In this document: piece after piece, positions 14,331 to 24,200 of the stretch
Position numbering within the stretch: the stretch's first letter is position 1
How the letters are laid out: every line of letters starts with the position of its first letter
Assembly: GCA_029779435.1 (NCBI GenBank)
Contig: JAKPAM010000240.1
Coordinates: forward strand, 1 to 49,393
Reading direction: 5' to 3'
Length of the DNA: 49,393 bases
Source: Pseudomonadota bacterium
GTDB taxonomy: Bacteria; Pseudomonadota; Gammaproteobacteria; Burkholderiales; Burkholderiaceae_E
Notes under the pieces: generated by a model
Database searches by the model: none
Told to the model about the DNA's origin: nothing
Seen by the model: only the letters and a program-made list of their open reading frames with translations
Position numbers and translations under genes: made by a program

Positions 14331-16160
14331 TCAGGCCGGTGCGCCGTACATGGCGTCGATCAGTTCACGATACTTTTCGTTGACCAGCTTGCGCTTGAGC
14401 TTCATCGTCGGCGTCAGTTCCTCGTCCTCGGCACTGAGCTTGTACTCGATCAGCCGGAACTTCTTGATCTGCTCGACCCGCGCGAAGCGCTCGTTGACGC
14501 GCTCGATCTCCTGCTGGATCAACTGCTGCACCTCGGGCGCGCGGCACAGGCTCGTGAAGTTCGAGAACGGGACCGAATGCTCCTGCGCGAACTTCTCGAC
14601 GTTCTCGTGGTCGATCATCACCAGGCAGGTGAGGAACGGGCGCCGGTCGCCGATGACGACCGCGTCGGTGATGTACGGCGAGAACTTCAGCTCGTTCTCG
14701 AACTCGGTCGGCGTGATGTTCTTGCCGCCGGCCGTGATGATGATGTCCTTCATCCGGTCGGTGATCTTCAGGAAGCCATCGCCGTCGATGACGCCGACGT
14801 CGCCGGTATGCAGCCAGCCATCGTCGTCGATCGCCTCGCGCGTCTTGTCCGGCAGGTTCAGGTAGCCCATGAACACGTTGGGCCCGCGGATCAGGATCTC
14901 GCCTTCGGGCGACAGGCGGATTTCATTGAACGGCTGCGGCTTGCCGACCGTCGAGACCCGCGTCGCACTCGGCATGTTGACGCTGCCGCCGCCGGTCGAT
15001 TCGGTCATCCCGTAGCCTTCGACCAGCGTGATGCCCAACGCCAGGTACCAGCGGATCAGGTCCGGCGCGATCGGCGCCGCGCCGGTAAGCGCCCAGCGCA
15101 TCCGGTGCACGCCGATGATGCGCCGCACGTTGTCGAGCACCAGCCAGCGCGCGATCCGCGCCTGCCAGTCGAGCAGCGGGCCCACCGGACGGCCGGCGAG
15201 CTTCGCGTCGGCGACGCGATAACCGATCGCGATCGCGCGCTCGTACGCCCAGCGCTGCAGGCCGGTCGCCTCCTTGAGCAGGATGGATATGCTCGAGTAG
15301 AACTTCTCCCAGATCCTCGGCACCGCGAAGAACACCGTCGGCGCGATCTCGCGGACGTTCTCGGCGATCGTGTCCGGGTTCTCGACGAAGTTCAGCCGTG
15401 CGCCGGTCTCCAGCGACATCAGTTCGCCGAACATCCGCTCGGCGATATGGCACAGCGGCAGGAACGCCATCTTGTCGTCGGTCTCGTCCTGCGGCAGCTC
15501 GGGCACGAAGCGCTCCATCACCGTCGTCAGGTTGCGGTGCGAGATCATCGCCCCCTTGGGCTTGCCGGTCGTGCCCGACGTGTAGACGAGGATCGCCAGG
15601 TCCTCGGCCGTGCGGCTGTCGAGCCGGCGCTCGAACTCGCCGGGGTGGGCGCGATCGAACTCGTCGCCCAGCGCCTGGAACGCCGTCAGCGAGATCACCT
15701 GCGGATCGCTCAGGTGCGACAAGCCCTCGGTGTCGAACACGACGATCCGCACCAGCAGCGGCAAGCGTTCGCGCACCTGCAGGACCTTGTCCAGCTGCTC
15801 GTCGTCCTCGACGAACAGCACGCGCGAGCGCGAGTCGCTGCACAGGTACTCGACCTGCGCAGGCGCGTCGGTCGGATAGATGCCCGAGGACACGCCGCCG
15901 GCCAGCAGCACGCCGAAGTCGGCATACGACCATTCGCGCCGCGTGTTCGACAGGATCGACGCGGTGTCCCCGGGCGCGACGCCGATCGCGGCCAGCGCCA
16001 TCGCGACGCGGCGCGCGTGCTGGCCGAACGCGGTCCAACTGACCTCGTCCCAGATGCCCAGGTGCTTCTGGCGCAACGCCACCCGCGCACCGCGCGCCTG
16101 CACGGCATTCCAGAACTTGTGGCCGAGCGTGTGGCCAGGCAGCGTCTGTCTCATCGCCAT
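14331..16160 (-). CDS. AMP-forming long-chain acyl-CoA synthetase (FadD15/FACL-like)
   Basis: This ANL-superfamily ligase of about 609 residues activates a carboxylic acid to its CoA thioester through an acyl-AMP. Motifs seen are YTSGTTGKPKGAMISH (P-loop), VEGYGMTESTGG (A5), WLHTGDVGVIDGDGF (A7/A8) and IITAGGKNITPTEFE. The length and the C-terminal ELTPTMKLKRKLV match the large long-chain group. Starts at 16160 and 16154 are both possible; the latter forms ATGA with the livF stop. Encoded inside the ABC-importer operon, it probably activates the imported acid, which could be aliphatic or aromatic. Confidence 0.92.
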   Translation of the reverse strand: MAMRQTLPGHTLGHKFWNAVQARGARVALRQKHLGIWDEVSWTAFGQHARRVAMALAAIGVAPGDTASILSNTRREWSYADFGVLLAGGVSSGIYPTDAPAQVEYLCSDSRSRVLFVEDDEQLDKVLQVRERLPLLVRIVVFDTEGLSHLSDPQVISLTAFQALGDEFDRAHPGEFERRLDSRTAEDLAILVYTSGTTGKPKGAMISHRNLTTVMERFVPELPQDETDDKMAFLPLCHIAERMFGELMSLETGARLNFVENPDTIAENVREIAPTVFFAVPRIWEKFYSSISILLKEATGLQRWAYERAIAIGYRVADAKLAGRPVGPLLDWQARIARWLVLDNVRRIIGVHRMRWALTGAAPIAPDLIRWYLALGITLVEGYGMTESTGGGSVNMPSATRVSTVGKPQPFNEIRLSPEGEILIRGPNVFMGYLNLPDKTREAIDDDGWLHTGDVGVIDGDGFLKITDRMKDIIITAGGKNITPTEFENELKFSPYITDAVVIGDRRPFLTCLVMIDHENVEKFAQEHSVPFSNFTSLCRAPEVQQLIQQEIERVNERFARVEQIKKFRLIEYKLSAEDEELTPTMKLKRKLVNEKYRELIDAMYGAPA

Positions 16161-16930
16161 TGCTTTTTCTTTTTCCAACGGCGTTCGCCGCGCACGGCGT
16201 CGGCCTTCACGCCCAGGTAGAACTCGCGGATATCGTCCTTCTGCAGCAGGCGCTCGCAGGTGTCCTCCATCACGATGCGCCCGACTTCGAGCACGTAGCC
16301 GAAATGCGCGGTCGCCAGCGCGATGTTCGCGTTCTGCTCGACCAGCAGCATCGTCGTGCCTTCTTCGGCGTTGACGCGCTGGATGATCCCGAAGATCTCC
16401 TTGACCAGCTTCGGCGACAACCCCAGGCTGGGCTCGTCCAACAGCAGCAGCTTGGGACGCGACATCAGCGCGCGGGCGATCGCCAGCATCTGCTGCTGGC
16501 CGCCGGACAGTTGGCCGGCCTCTTGCTGCGCGCGCTCCTTCAGGATCGGGAAGTAGCCGTACATCCGTTCGATGTCGCGTCCCACCTGGTCCCGATCGTT
16601 GCGCGTATAAGCGCCCATCAGCAGGTTGTCTCGCACCGACAGCAGCGGAAACACCTCGCGGCCTTCCGGAACGTGGCTGATGCCCTGCCGGACGATCCAG
16701 TCCGGATCGCGCCGCTCGATCGGCTGCCCCTCGAACTGCACGCTGCCCTTGCGCGGATCGATGATGCCGGAGATGGTCTTCAGGATCGTGGTCTTGCCGG
16801 CGCCGTTGGCACCCAGCACGGTGACGATCGTGCCGCGACGCACTTCGAGGCTGACGCCGCGGATCGCCTGCACCGGGCCGTAGCTCGATTCGATGTTCGA
16901 CAGCTTCAGGATCATCGGATCCGTGCTCAC
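16151..16930 (-). CDS. livF: ABC transporter ATP-binding protein LivF
   Basis: This is one of the two ATPases of a branched-chain-type (HAAT) importer. Walker A is GANGAGKTT, the signature is LSGGQQQ, and Walker B is LLLLDEPSLGL, followed by the H-loop region MLLVEQNANIAL. The GTG at 16930 has a perfect AGGAGG eight bases upstream, so I prefer it to the ATG at 16915. The C-terminus carries an unusual basic tail (RWKKKKQWR) that overlaps the acyl-CoA synthetase start. The gap before livG holds 9-bp tandem repeats. Confidence 0.95.
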   Translation of the reverse strand: MSTDPMILKLSNIESSYGPVQAIRGVSLEVRRGTIVTVLGANGAGKTTILKTISGIIDPRKGSVQFEGQPIERRDPDWIVRQGISHVPEGREVFPLLSVRDNLLMGAYTRNDRDQVGRDIERMYGYFPILKERAQQEAGQLSGGQQQMLAIARALMSRPKLLLLDEPSLGLSPKLVKEIFGIIQRVNAEEGTTMLLVEQNANIALATAHFGYVLEVGRIVMEDTCERLLQKDDIREFYLGVKADAVRGERRWKKKKQWR

Positions 16931-16943
16931 GGCGTGCCCTCCT

Positions 16944-17015
16944 GCGTAATGGGCGTAATGGGCGTAATGGGCGTCAGGGGCGTCAAGGGCGTCATGGGTC
17001 GGATGGACGTCATGG
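16944..17015. repeat. Tandem repeat, 9-bp unit, eight copies
   Basis: The unit GCGTAATGG is perfect three times (16944-16970). It then degenerates through GCGTCAGGG, GCGTCAAGG, GCGTCATGG, GTCGGATGG and ACGTCATGG. The array fills most of the spacer between the livG stop and livF start. Other 9-bp-period arrays lie at 43104-43130 and 45847-45891. Confidence 0.9.
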
Positions 17016-17024
17016 CCGCACCCG

Positions 17025-17783
17025 CTACTGGCCGAGGTAAGCGGCGATGACCTCCGGGTGCGACTGCACCTCGGCGGGCGTGCCCTCGGCCAGCACCTTG
17101 CCGTAATTGACGGCCAGCACGCGGTCGGACACGCGCGACACCAGGCTCATGTCGTGCTCGACCATCAGCACGGTGATGCCCAGCTCGTTCTTGATGTCCT
17201 GGATCCAGAACGCCATGTCGTCGGTCTCCTCGACGTTGAGCCCCGACGACGGCTCGTCGAGCAGCAGCAACCGCGGCTCGGTGCACAACGCGCGGGCCAC
17301 CTCGACGACCTTGCGCAGGCCATACGGCAGGCCCGCCACGGCGCTGTCGCGCACGCTTTGCAGGTTCAGGAAGTCGATGACGCGTTCGACGGCCTCGCGA
17401 TGCGCCAGTTCCTGCCGGCGCACCGACGGCAGGAACAGCAGGTCGGCCAGCACGTTGACGCGCGTGTGCGCATGGCGGCCGATCAGCAGGTTCTGCAGCA
17501 CCGTGGCGTTCTCGAACAGTTCGATGTTCTGGAACGTGCGGCCGATGCCGCGCGCGGCGACGCGATCCGGCGCCAGGCCCGTCAGATCCTGGCCGTCGAA
17601 CAGGATGCGCCCCTCGGTGGCCGGATAGATCAGCGATACCAGGTTGAAGATCGTCGTCTTGCCGGCGCCGTTCGGGCCGATGATCGTGTAGACCTCGCCC
17701 GCCTTCACCTCGAAGTTGACGTCGTCGACGGCGGTCAGGCCGCCGAAGCGCTTGGTCAGGTGCTCGATCTTGAAGAAGCTCAT
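17025..17783 (-). CDS. livG: ABC transporter ATP-binding protein LivG
   Basis: This 252-residue ATPase of the HAAT importer has Walker A GPNGAGKTT, a degenerate signature LPYGLRKVVEVARAL, and Walker B LLLLDEPSSGL with the LivG-specific long insertion (GRHAHTRVNVLADLLFLPS). The H-loop is TVLMVEHDMSLV. The start overlaps the livM stop by one base, showing coupling. The product pairs with LivF to drive the LivH/LivM pore. Confidence 0.95.
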   Translation of the reverse strand: MSFFKIEHLTKRFGGLTAVDDVNFEVKAGEVYTIIGPNGAGKTTIFNLVSLIYPATEGRILFDGQDLTGLAPDRVAARGIGRTFQNIELFENATVLQNLLIGRHAHTRVNVLADLLFLPSVRRQELAHREAVERVIDFLNLQSVRDSAVAGLPYGLRKVVEVARALCTEPRLLLLDEPSSGLNVEETDDMAFWIQDIKNELGITVLMVEHDMSLVSRVSDRVLAVNYGKVLAEGTPAEVQSHPEVIAAYLGQ

Positions 17784-18859
17784 CAGTGCACCCGCTCGGA
17801 TTTCTGGTAAGCCTTCTGGCGACTGAACATCCCCTTCTTGTACAGCGGGAACATCGAGAAGTACGTGCGGATCTTGATCCAGCGGCCGTACAGGCCCTGC
17901 GGCTCGAACAGCACGAACACGATCATGATGAGCCCGAAGATCACCATCTTCAGGCCGGTCTGTTCGGCCAGCACGGCCGGCAGGTAGTCCTTGGCCACCG
18001 AGATGCCCTGCGGCAGCATGATCAGGAAGATCGCGCCGAACACCGCGCCGTGCAGCGAGCCGAGCCCGCCGATGACGATCATCATCAGGAACTCGATCGA
18101 CACCATCAGCGTGAACTGCTCGGGGCTGATGAACATGATCTGGTGCGCGTACAGCGCGCCGGCCAGCCCGGTCAGCCCGGCCGAGATCGCGAAGCTGGTC
18201 GTCTTGAAGCGCGCGAGGTTCACGCCCATGCTCTGCGCGGAAACCTCCGAATCGCGGATCGCGATGAACGCGCGGCCGGTCGGCGAACGCAGCAGGTTGG
18301 CGCAGAGCACGGCGACGGCGATGACGCAGACCAGGCACAGGTAGTAGAACGGCACGCCGCCGGGCAGCGGTTCCGTCAGCAGCTTGAGCTGCGGAACCAT
18401 CAGCCCGGAGTTGCCGCCGGTGACCGACTCCCAGCGGGCGAGGATCTCCTCGACGCAGAAGCCGAACGCCAGCGTCGCGATCGCCAGATAGATGCCGGTG
18501 AGCCGCAGCGCGGGCAAGCCGATGATCAGGCCGGCCAGGCCCGCCAGCACCATGCCGGCCGGCGCGCTGAGCACGAACGGCCAGCCGTTGGCCTGCAGCA
18601 CGGCCTCGGTATAGGCGCCGATCGCCAGGAACGCGGCGTGCCCCATCGACATCTGGCCGGTGAACCCGGTCAACATCATCAGCCCGAAGCCGACGATGCT
18701 CGAGATGAAGACCAGCGTGAACTGCGTCTGGTAGTACTCGGAGATCCCCAGCGGCGCCAGCGCCAGTACGACGATCAGCAGCACGTACCAGATCGCCTGG
18801 TGGCGATCCTTGAACAGCCGCAGGTCTTGCTCGTAGCGGGTCTTGAACAGGAAGCGCAT
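17783..18859 (-). CDS. livM: ABC transporter permease LivM
   Basis: This inner-membrane permease of 358 residues has about ten hydrophobic segments. It shows the LivM hallmarks GFTGQMSMGHAAFLAIGAY, RLTGIYLAIATLAFGF, RSPTGRAFIAIRDSEVSAQSMG (the ATPase-contacting EAA-like loop) and IGGLGSLHGAVFGA. The C-terminal tail is long and basic (YKKGMFSRQKAYQKSERVH). It lies four bases downstream of livH and one base over livG. Confidence 0.95.
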   Translation of the reverse strand: MRFLFKTRYEQDLRLFKDRHQAIWYVLLIVVLALAPLGISEYYQTQFTLVFISSIVGFGLMMLTGFTGQMSMGHAAFLAIGAYTEAVLQANGWPFVLSAPAGMVLAGLAGLIIGLPALRLTGIYLAIATLAFGFCVEEILARWESVTGGNSGLMVPQLKLLTEPLPGGVPFYYLCLVCVIAVAVLCANLLRSPTGRAFIAIRDSEVSAQSMGVNLARFKTTSFAISAGLTGLAGALYAHQIMFISPEQFTLMVSIEFLMMIVIGGLGSLHGAVFGAIFLIMLPQGISVAKDYLPAVLAEQTGLKMVIFGLIMIVFVLFEPQGLYGRWIKIRTYFSMFPLYKKGMFSRQKAYQKSERVH

Positions 18860-18863
18860 CGCG

Positions 18864-19742
18864 TCAGACCTTCTTGCGGCGCATCTCGGCGAAGATGCCG
18901 GACGGGCGCACGATCAATACCAGCAGCACGACGATGTACGGCGCCGTGTCCTTGAAGCCTTCAGGAAGGTAGAAGCCGGCGAAGGTCTCGACCAGACCGA
19001 TGATCAGCCCGCCGACGATCGCACCGGGGATGCTGCCGAAGCCGCCGACGACGGCGGCCGGGAACGCTTTCAGACCGACGAAGCCCATGTTGCTGTGCAC
19101 GAACTGCACCGGTGCCAGCAGGACGGCCGCGAAGGCCGCGACGCCAGCCGAGATCGCCCAGATCAGCGTGTTGATCCGCCGCACCGGGATGCCCATGTAG
19201 TACGCGGCGAGCTGGTTCTGCGACGACGCCTGCATCGCGACGCCGACGCGGGTCTTCTTGAAGAACAGGTACAGCAACGCGCACAGCGCGGCGGTCAGGC
19301 CGATGATCGCCAAATGGTCGGTCGAGATGATCAGGCCGCCGGCCTGCAGCGTGCCGTCGGACCAGGGCGCCTTCAGGGCGTGGGTATCGGTACCCCAGCC
19401 CGGAATCATCGTGGCGACGCCGCGGATGACGAATCCGGCCGCGATCGTCACCATCACCGCCGCGAATGTCGGTTGCCCGATGATCGGCCGCAGCACGATC
19501 CGGTCGAACAGCGCGCCGAACCCCGCGAGCACGATGATCGCCAGCAGGACCGACACGACGAACGGCAGCTTCCACAGCCCCGCGAACGTGAACGCGACGA
19601 ACGCGCCGAGCATCATCACGTCGCCCTGGGCGAAGTTGACGACCTCGGTCGCCTTGTAGATCAGGACGAATCCCAGCGCGATCAGCGCATAGATGCAACC
19701 GATCGCCACGCCCGCAATCGCCAGTTGGAGAAACTCCAACAT
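18864..19742 (-). CDS. livH: ABC transporter permease LivH
   Basis: This 292-residue membrane permease is the first gene of the importer operon. It has the LivH signature LGFVLIYKATEVVNFAQGDVMMLGA near its N-terminus and the ATPase-docking loop TRVGVAMQASSQNQLAAYYMG. Its partner is LivM. A strong GGGAGG precedes the ATG at 19742. No clear -35/-10 pair is evident in the 170-base gap upstream, so the operon could also be read from the acyl-CoA dehydrogenase. Confidence 0.95.
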   Translation of the reverse strand: MLEFLQLAIAGVAIGCIYALIALGFVLIYKATEVVNFAQGDVMMLGAFVAFTFAGLWKLPFVVSVLLAIIVLAGFGALFDRIVLRPIIGQPTFAAVMVTIAAGFVIRGVATMIPGWGTDTHALKAPWSDGTLQAGGLIISTDHLAIIGLTAALCALLYLFFKKTRVGVAMQASSQNQLAAYYMGIPVRRINTLIWAISAGVAAFAAVLLAPVQFVHSNMGFVGLKAFPAAVVGGFGSIPGAIVGGLIIGLVETFAGFYLPEGFKDTAPYIVVLLVLIVRPSGIFAEMRRKKV

Positions 19743-19912
19743 GTGCCTCCCGTCGTCTGATCACGCGCGGCCCTTCCGCGCCTCAGGTCGACCGGAAGGC
19801 GGGTGCCACCCGATCGCGCGTCGAGTCTAGCACCGGCCTGGACGAAAGCTGGCGTTCCGCTTACCCCTCGCTTTCCCGCATAGGGGCGGACCGGAGGGGC
19901 TGCGCGCGGCGC

Positions 19913-21067
19913 TTAGCGCGAAGCGCCGAGACCCATCGACCGCGTGATCACTTCCTTCATGATCTCGTTGGTGCCGCCATAGATGCGCTGGACGCGGGCG
20001 TCGGCATAAGAGCGGGTGACCGGGTACTCCCACATGAAGCCATAACCGCCGTGCAGTTGCACGCACTCGTCCAGGACCTTGCACTGCAGGTCCGAGCACC
20101 AGTACTTGGCCATCGACGCGGTGGCGGTGTCGAGCCGCTTGTCCATCAGCAGCTCCATGCAGCGATCGACGAACACGCGACCGATCTGTACCTCGGTCTG
20201 CAGCTCGGCCAGCTTGAAGCGCGTGTTCTGGTAGCTGGCGACGGTCGTGCCGAACACCTTGCGCTCGCGCACGTAGTCCAGCGTCCAGTCGATCGCCGCC
20301 TGCGCGTTGGCCATCGCGCCGATCGCGATCTGCATCCGCTCCCAGGGCAGCTCCTGCATAAGGTAGATGAAGCCCTGGTTCTCCTTGCCGAGCAGTTGCG
20401 ACGTCGGCACCTTGACGTTGTCGAAGAACAGCTCGGACGTGTCCTGCGCCCTCAGGCCGAGCTTCTTGAGCCGCTTGCCCTTCTCGAAACCCGGCATGCC
20501 GCGATCGACGAGCAGCAGGCTCGTGCCCTTGGCACCGGCGTCGGGCTGGGTCTTGGCCACGACGATGACGACGTCGGCGTGGTAACCGTTGGTGATGAAG
20601 GTCTTGGAGCCGTTGAGCAGGTAGTGGTCGCCCTGACGGATCGCGGTGGACTTGATGCCCTGCAGGTCCGAGCCGGCGGCCGGCTCGGTCATCGCGATCG
20701 CGCCGATCACCTTGCCGGCGGCCATCTGCGGCAGGTAGTGGCGCTTCTGCTCCTCGGAGCCGTAGTTCAGGATGTACGGCGCGACGATCTCGGAGTGCAG
20801 GCCGAATCCCAGGCCCGACGCGCCGACCCGGCTGGTTTCCTCCATCAGCACGACCTGGTAGAGCTTGTCGGCGCCGAATCCGCCGTACTCCTCGGGCATC
20901 GACGTGCATAGCAGCCCGGCCTCGCCCGCCTTCTCCCAGACGGCGCGGTCGACGTAGCCCTGGTCCTCCCATTCGGCATGGAAGGGCACGACCTCCTTTT
21001 CGAGGAATTTACGTACCGTATCGCGGAATTTTTCGTGGTCTTCGGTGAATAACGTGCGTTCGATCAT
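19913..21067 (-). CDS. Acyl-CoA dehydrogenase, long-chain/isovaleryl-like
   Basis: This 384-residue FAD enzyme should introduce the alpha-beta double bond into an acyl-CoA. Motifs are MTEPAAGSDLQGIKSTA and KTFITNGYHADVVIVVAKT for the flavin and substrate loops, and RIYGGTNEIMKEVITRSMGL at the end. The short/medium-chain catalytic Glu (YEGT) is Gly here. The base is instead likely the Glu in LPWERMQIAIGAMANAQ, the position used by isovaleryl- and long-chain acyl-CoA dehydrogenases. The ATG at 21067 follows GGGGA. Being upstream of and co-oriented with the liv/ligase genes, it probably acts on the acid they import and activate. Confidence 0.93.
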   Translation of the reverse strand: MIERTLFTEDHEKFRDTVRKFLEKEVVPFHAEWEDQGYVDRAVWEKAGEAGLLCTSMPEEYGGFGADKLYQVVLMEETSRVGASGLGFGLHSEIVAPYILNYGSEEQKRHYLPQMAAGKVIGAIAMTEPAAGSDLQGIKSTAIRQGDHYLLNGSKTFITNGYHADVVIVVAKTQPDAGAKGTSLLLVDRGMPGFEKGKRLKKLGLRAQDTSELFFDNVKVPTSQLLGKENQGFIYLMQELPWERMQIAIGAMANAQAAIDWTLDYVRERKVFGTTVASYQNTRFKLAELQTEVQIGRVFVDRCMELLMDKRLDTATASMAKYWCSDLQCKVLDECVQLHGGYGFMWEYPVTRSYADARVQRIYGGTNEIMKEVITRSMGLGASR

Positions 21068-21260
21068 GGTTTTCCCCGTTGTTCGAAAGAAGGTCGGAAT
21101 CGGCGACATGATATGCGGATTCCCGGCCTCGGCCTTCCGTGCGCCCCTCTTCTTCGTCGCCCCCCCGCATTCACGGCGTTCCCTGACCAGTCGTCCGGCC
21201 AAAGCCGAACCCCGTCGGCGTCGGCCGCAGTCGCTTGCGGTCACTCTCTATATTGGGGGT

Positions 21261-24200
21261 GTGGAAAAAGCAACGTCCTCCACCGCAAAAGCCGATCGGG
21301 TTTCATCCCCGGAGCCGGCCCGCAGTCCGCCGTTCGAACGCATGATCGGCTGGGCCGCCGTAGTGCTCGTGGCGCTGCTGACCATCATGTCGACGAAATT
21401 CCTGGCCTCGTCCAGCGAGAGCGAAGCCGTCGCGCTGAAGCAGCTCGCGGCGTTCGAGGAGACCAGCCCCGCCCCGTTGACGCTCTCGCAGGCGCTTCGC
21501 ACGCTGCGGGCGCTGCCGCACGACCAAGAGACGATCGACCTGAAACGCTCGGAAAAGCCATTCTGGCTCAGCGCGCCGCTGACGCGCCAGGATTTCGCGC
21601 GCCATCCGTTGTTCGACCTGCCCTCGCGGCATCTGGTGCGCTATGCGGTCTGGGTGCTGGACGCCGACGGGCAGACGCTGGTCTACGAATCGGGCGACCG
21701 TCGCAGCCCGGCCAACGTCAGCGTACGCCACAGCGCGGCGGGCCTGCTGATCCCGCTGCACGACTATGTGGGCCGCGACATCCAGATCATCGCCCGGATC
21801 GAATCCGCGGGGCCCGCGCGGCTGACGGCCCGACTGTGGACCGACCTCGACTATGAGAACTACGTGCGCGACTTCGAGCGCATCGGCGGCATCCTGCTCG
21901 GCAGCCTGGCGCTGTTGTCGATCTTCTGCCTGGTGATCGTGATCCGCGTCCAGTCGGGAACCTTCACCGTCTTCGCGGGCTGGATCGTCTGCAGCCTCGG
22001 CGCCGCGGCCTTGTCGACCGGGCACCTGCACGTATGGATGGCCGACATCTGGCCGCTGGACGTCCAGGTCTTCCTGCGGCGCTTCTTCCTGGGCGCCTGC
22101 GCGCTATACACGACGGTGCTGTTCGAATCGCTGTTCCGCCGCGAACTGCTGACGATCGGCCACATGCGGCGGATCGTGGCCGTGCGGCTGAGCTGCGCGG
22201 CGCTGACACTGCTGTCGATACCGATGTCGATGGCCGGCTACCTGCCGTTGCTGTGGGTCGTCAGCGCGATCGGCACCAGCGTGATGCTCTGGTCGCTGGC
22301 GACGATCATCCGCCGTACCGGCTCGATGTCGGCGCGCTGGTTCGCGCTGTCCTGGGTCGTCAACTTCGCGGGCGTGCTGGCCGAGGTCGGTTTCGCCAGC
22401 GGCCTGCTGCCGGTGCTGCCGCAGGGGATCAACAACGTCGGCGGCGCGCTGGTCGCCGCGCTGCTGATGGGCGCCGCGCTGGGCGAGCAGATCCGCATCG
22501 ATCGCGATCGGCGCCTGTCGGCCGAGGCCCGGTCGGTCGCGGTGCTGCGCTCTTATCGCGACATGTACCGGCGCAATGCGACCGCGCTGTTCCGCGCGTC
22601 GGTGGACGCCAACCTCACATACTGGAATCCGGCGTTCGCACGATTGTTCGAAGGCACCTCGGCGCACCTGGTCGCCGGCGAGCCGCTGGCCTCGCTGCTG
22701 GGCAGCGACGCGGTCGCCGCGCGCGTCAGGGAGCTCGGCGACGCTCGCCCGGCGATCGATTTCGACGTCGAATCGGAGCACGGCCCGCTGCACGCACGCC
22801 AGTTCTCGATCAACCTCACGCTGTCGAGCGGCATCGTCGAGGGCGCGATCCAGGACATCACCGATCGCAAGATCGCCGAACGCGAACTGATCCGGATCGC
22901 CGAACGCGACCACCTGACGGACCTGATGAACCGCCGCGCGCTCGAAACCTACGTCGAGCAGCGCAAGGCGACGCTGCGCGACGGGGCGACGATCGCGATC
23001 TCGTTCTTCGACCTGGACCGCTTCAAGCTGATCAACGATCTGTTCGGCCACGTCGCCGGCGACGATGTCCTGAAGGAAGTCGCCCAGCGCATCCGCAGCG
23101 AATGCGTCGACGGCATGACCGCGTGCCGCATCGGCGGCGACGAATTCGTCGTCGTGCAGGTCGCCGGCGATCTGCAGCAGGCGGTGGTGCGCGCGCGGCG
23201 CATCGTCGCGGCGATCTGCGCGACCCCTTATGCGATTTGCGGCGGCACCAAGTCGGTGACGGCGAGCTGCAGCGCCGGCGTGATCCAGGCCGATGCCAGC
23301 CTGAGCTTCCGCGACACGATGGCCACCGCGGATGCGGCGTGCGGCGAGGCGAAGGCCAAGGGCCCGGGCAGCGTCGTCGCTTATGGCGCGAGCAGCCTCG
23401 AATTGAAGGACCGGATCGAGGAGATCCGGCTGCTGACACAGTTGAAGGATCATCTGCCGACCGAAAACCTCGTGCTGTACCTGCAGCCGATCGTCCGTGT
23501 CCAGGGCAGCGAGCGGCAGCTCTGCGCCGAAGCGCTGATCCGCATGAAGGACGTCGACGGCACGCTGATGCATCCGGCGCAGTTCGTCAACGCGGCCGAG
23601 CGCAACGGCGTGATGTCGATCGTCGATCGCTGGGTGCTGGACCAGGCGATCGCGTGGATCGAACGCGTGGTGCCGCGCGATGTGAACCTGCAGTGGTTGT
23701 CGGTGAACTTCAGCGCGACGTCGCTCAATGACGAGCGCTTCATCGACTACGTGATGAAGACGCTGGCCGAACATCCGCAGGCCACCCGGCGGCTGTGCAT
23801 CGAGATCACCGAATCGGTCGCGCTGATCGACCTGGCGCACAGCCGGCGCGTGCTGGAAGGCTTCATGGCGCTGGGCGCGCGGATCGCGCTGGACGACTTC
23901 GGCGCCGGCTATACGTCGTTCAAGTACCTGACGCAACTGCCGGCGTCGATCATCAAGATCGATGGCGAGTTCATCCGCGACCTGGGCGTGCGGCCCGAAA
24001 ACCTGGCGATCACGAAGACGATCGTCGCGCTGGCCAATGATCTGAAGCTGGAAACCGTCGCCGAATGGGTCGAGGATCTCGCGGCGTTGCAGACCGTCAC
24101 GCAGATCGGCACGACCTACGTACAGGGTTATGGCGTCGCATCGCCGATGCCGATCACGCAATTCGAGCAGCGCTGGCGCGACTTCGCGTTCACGCAGAAC

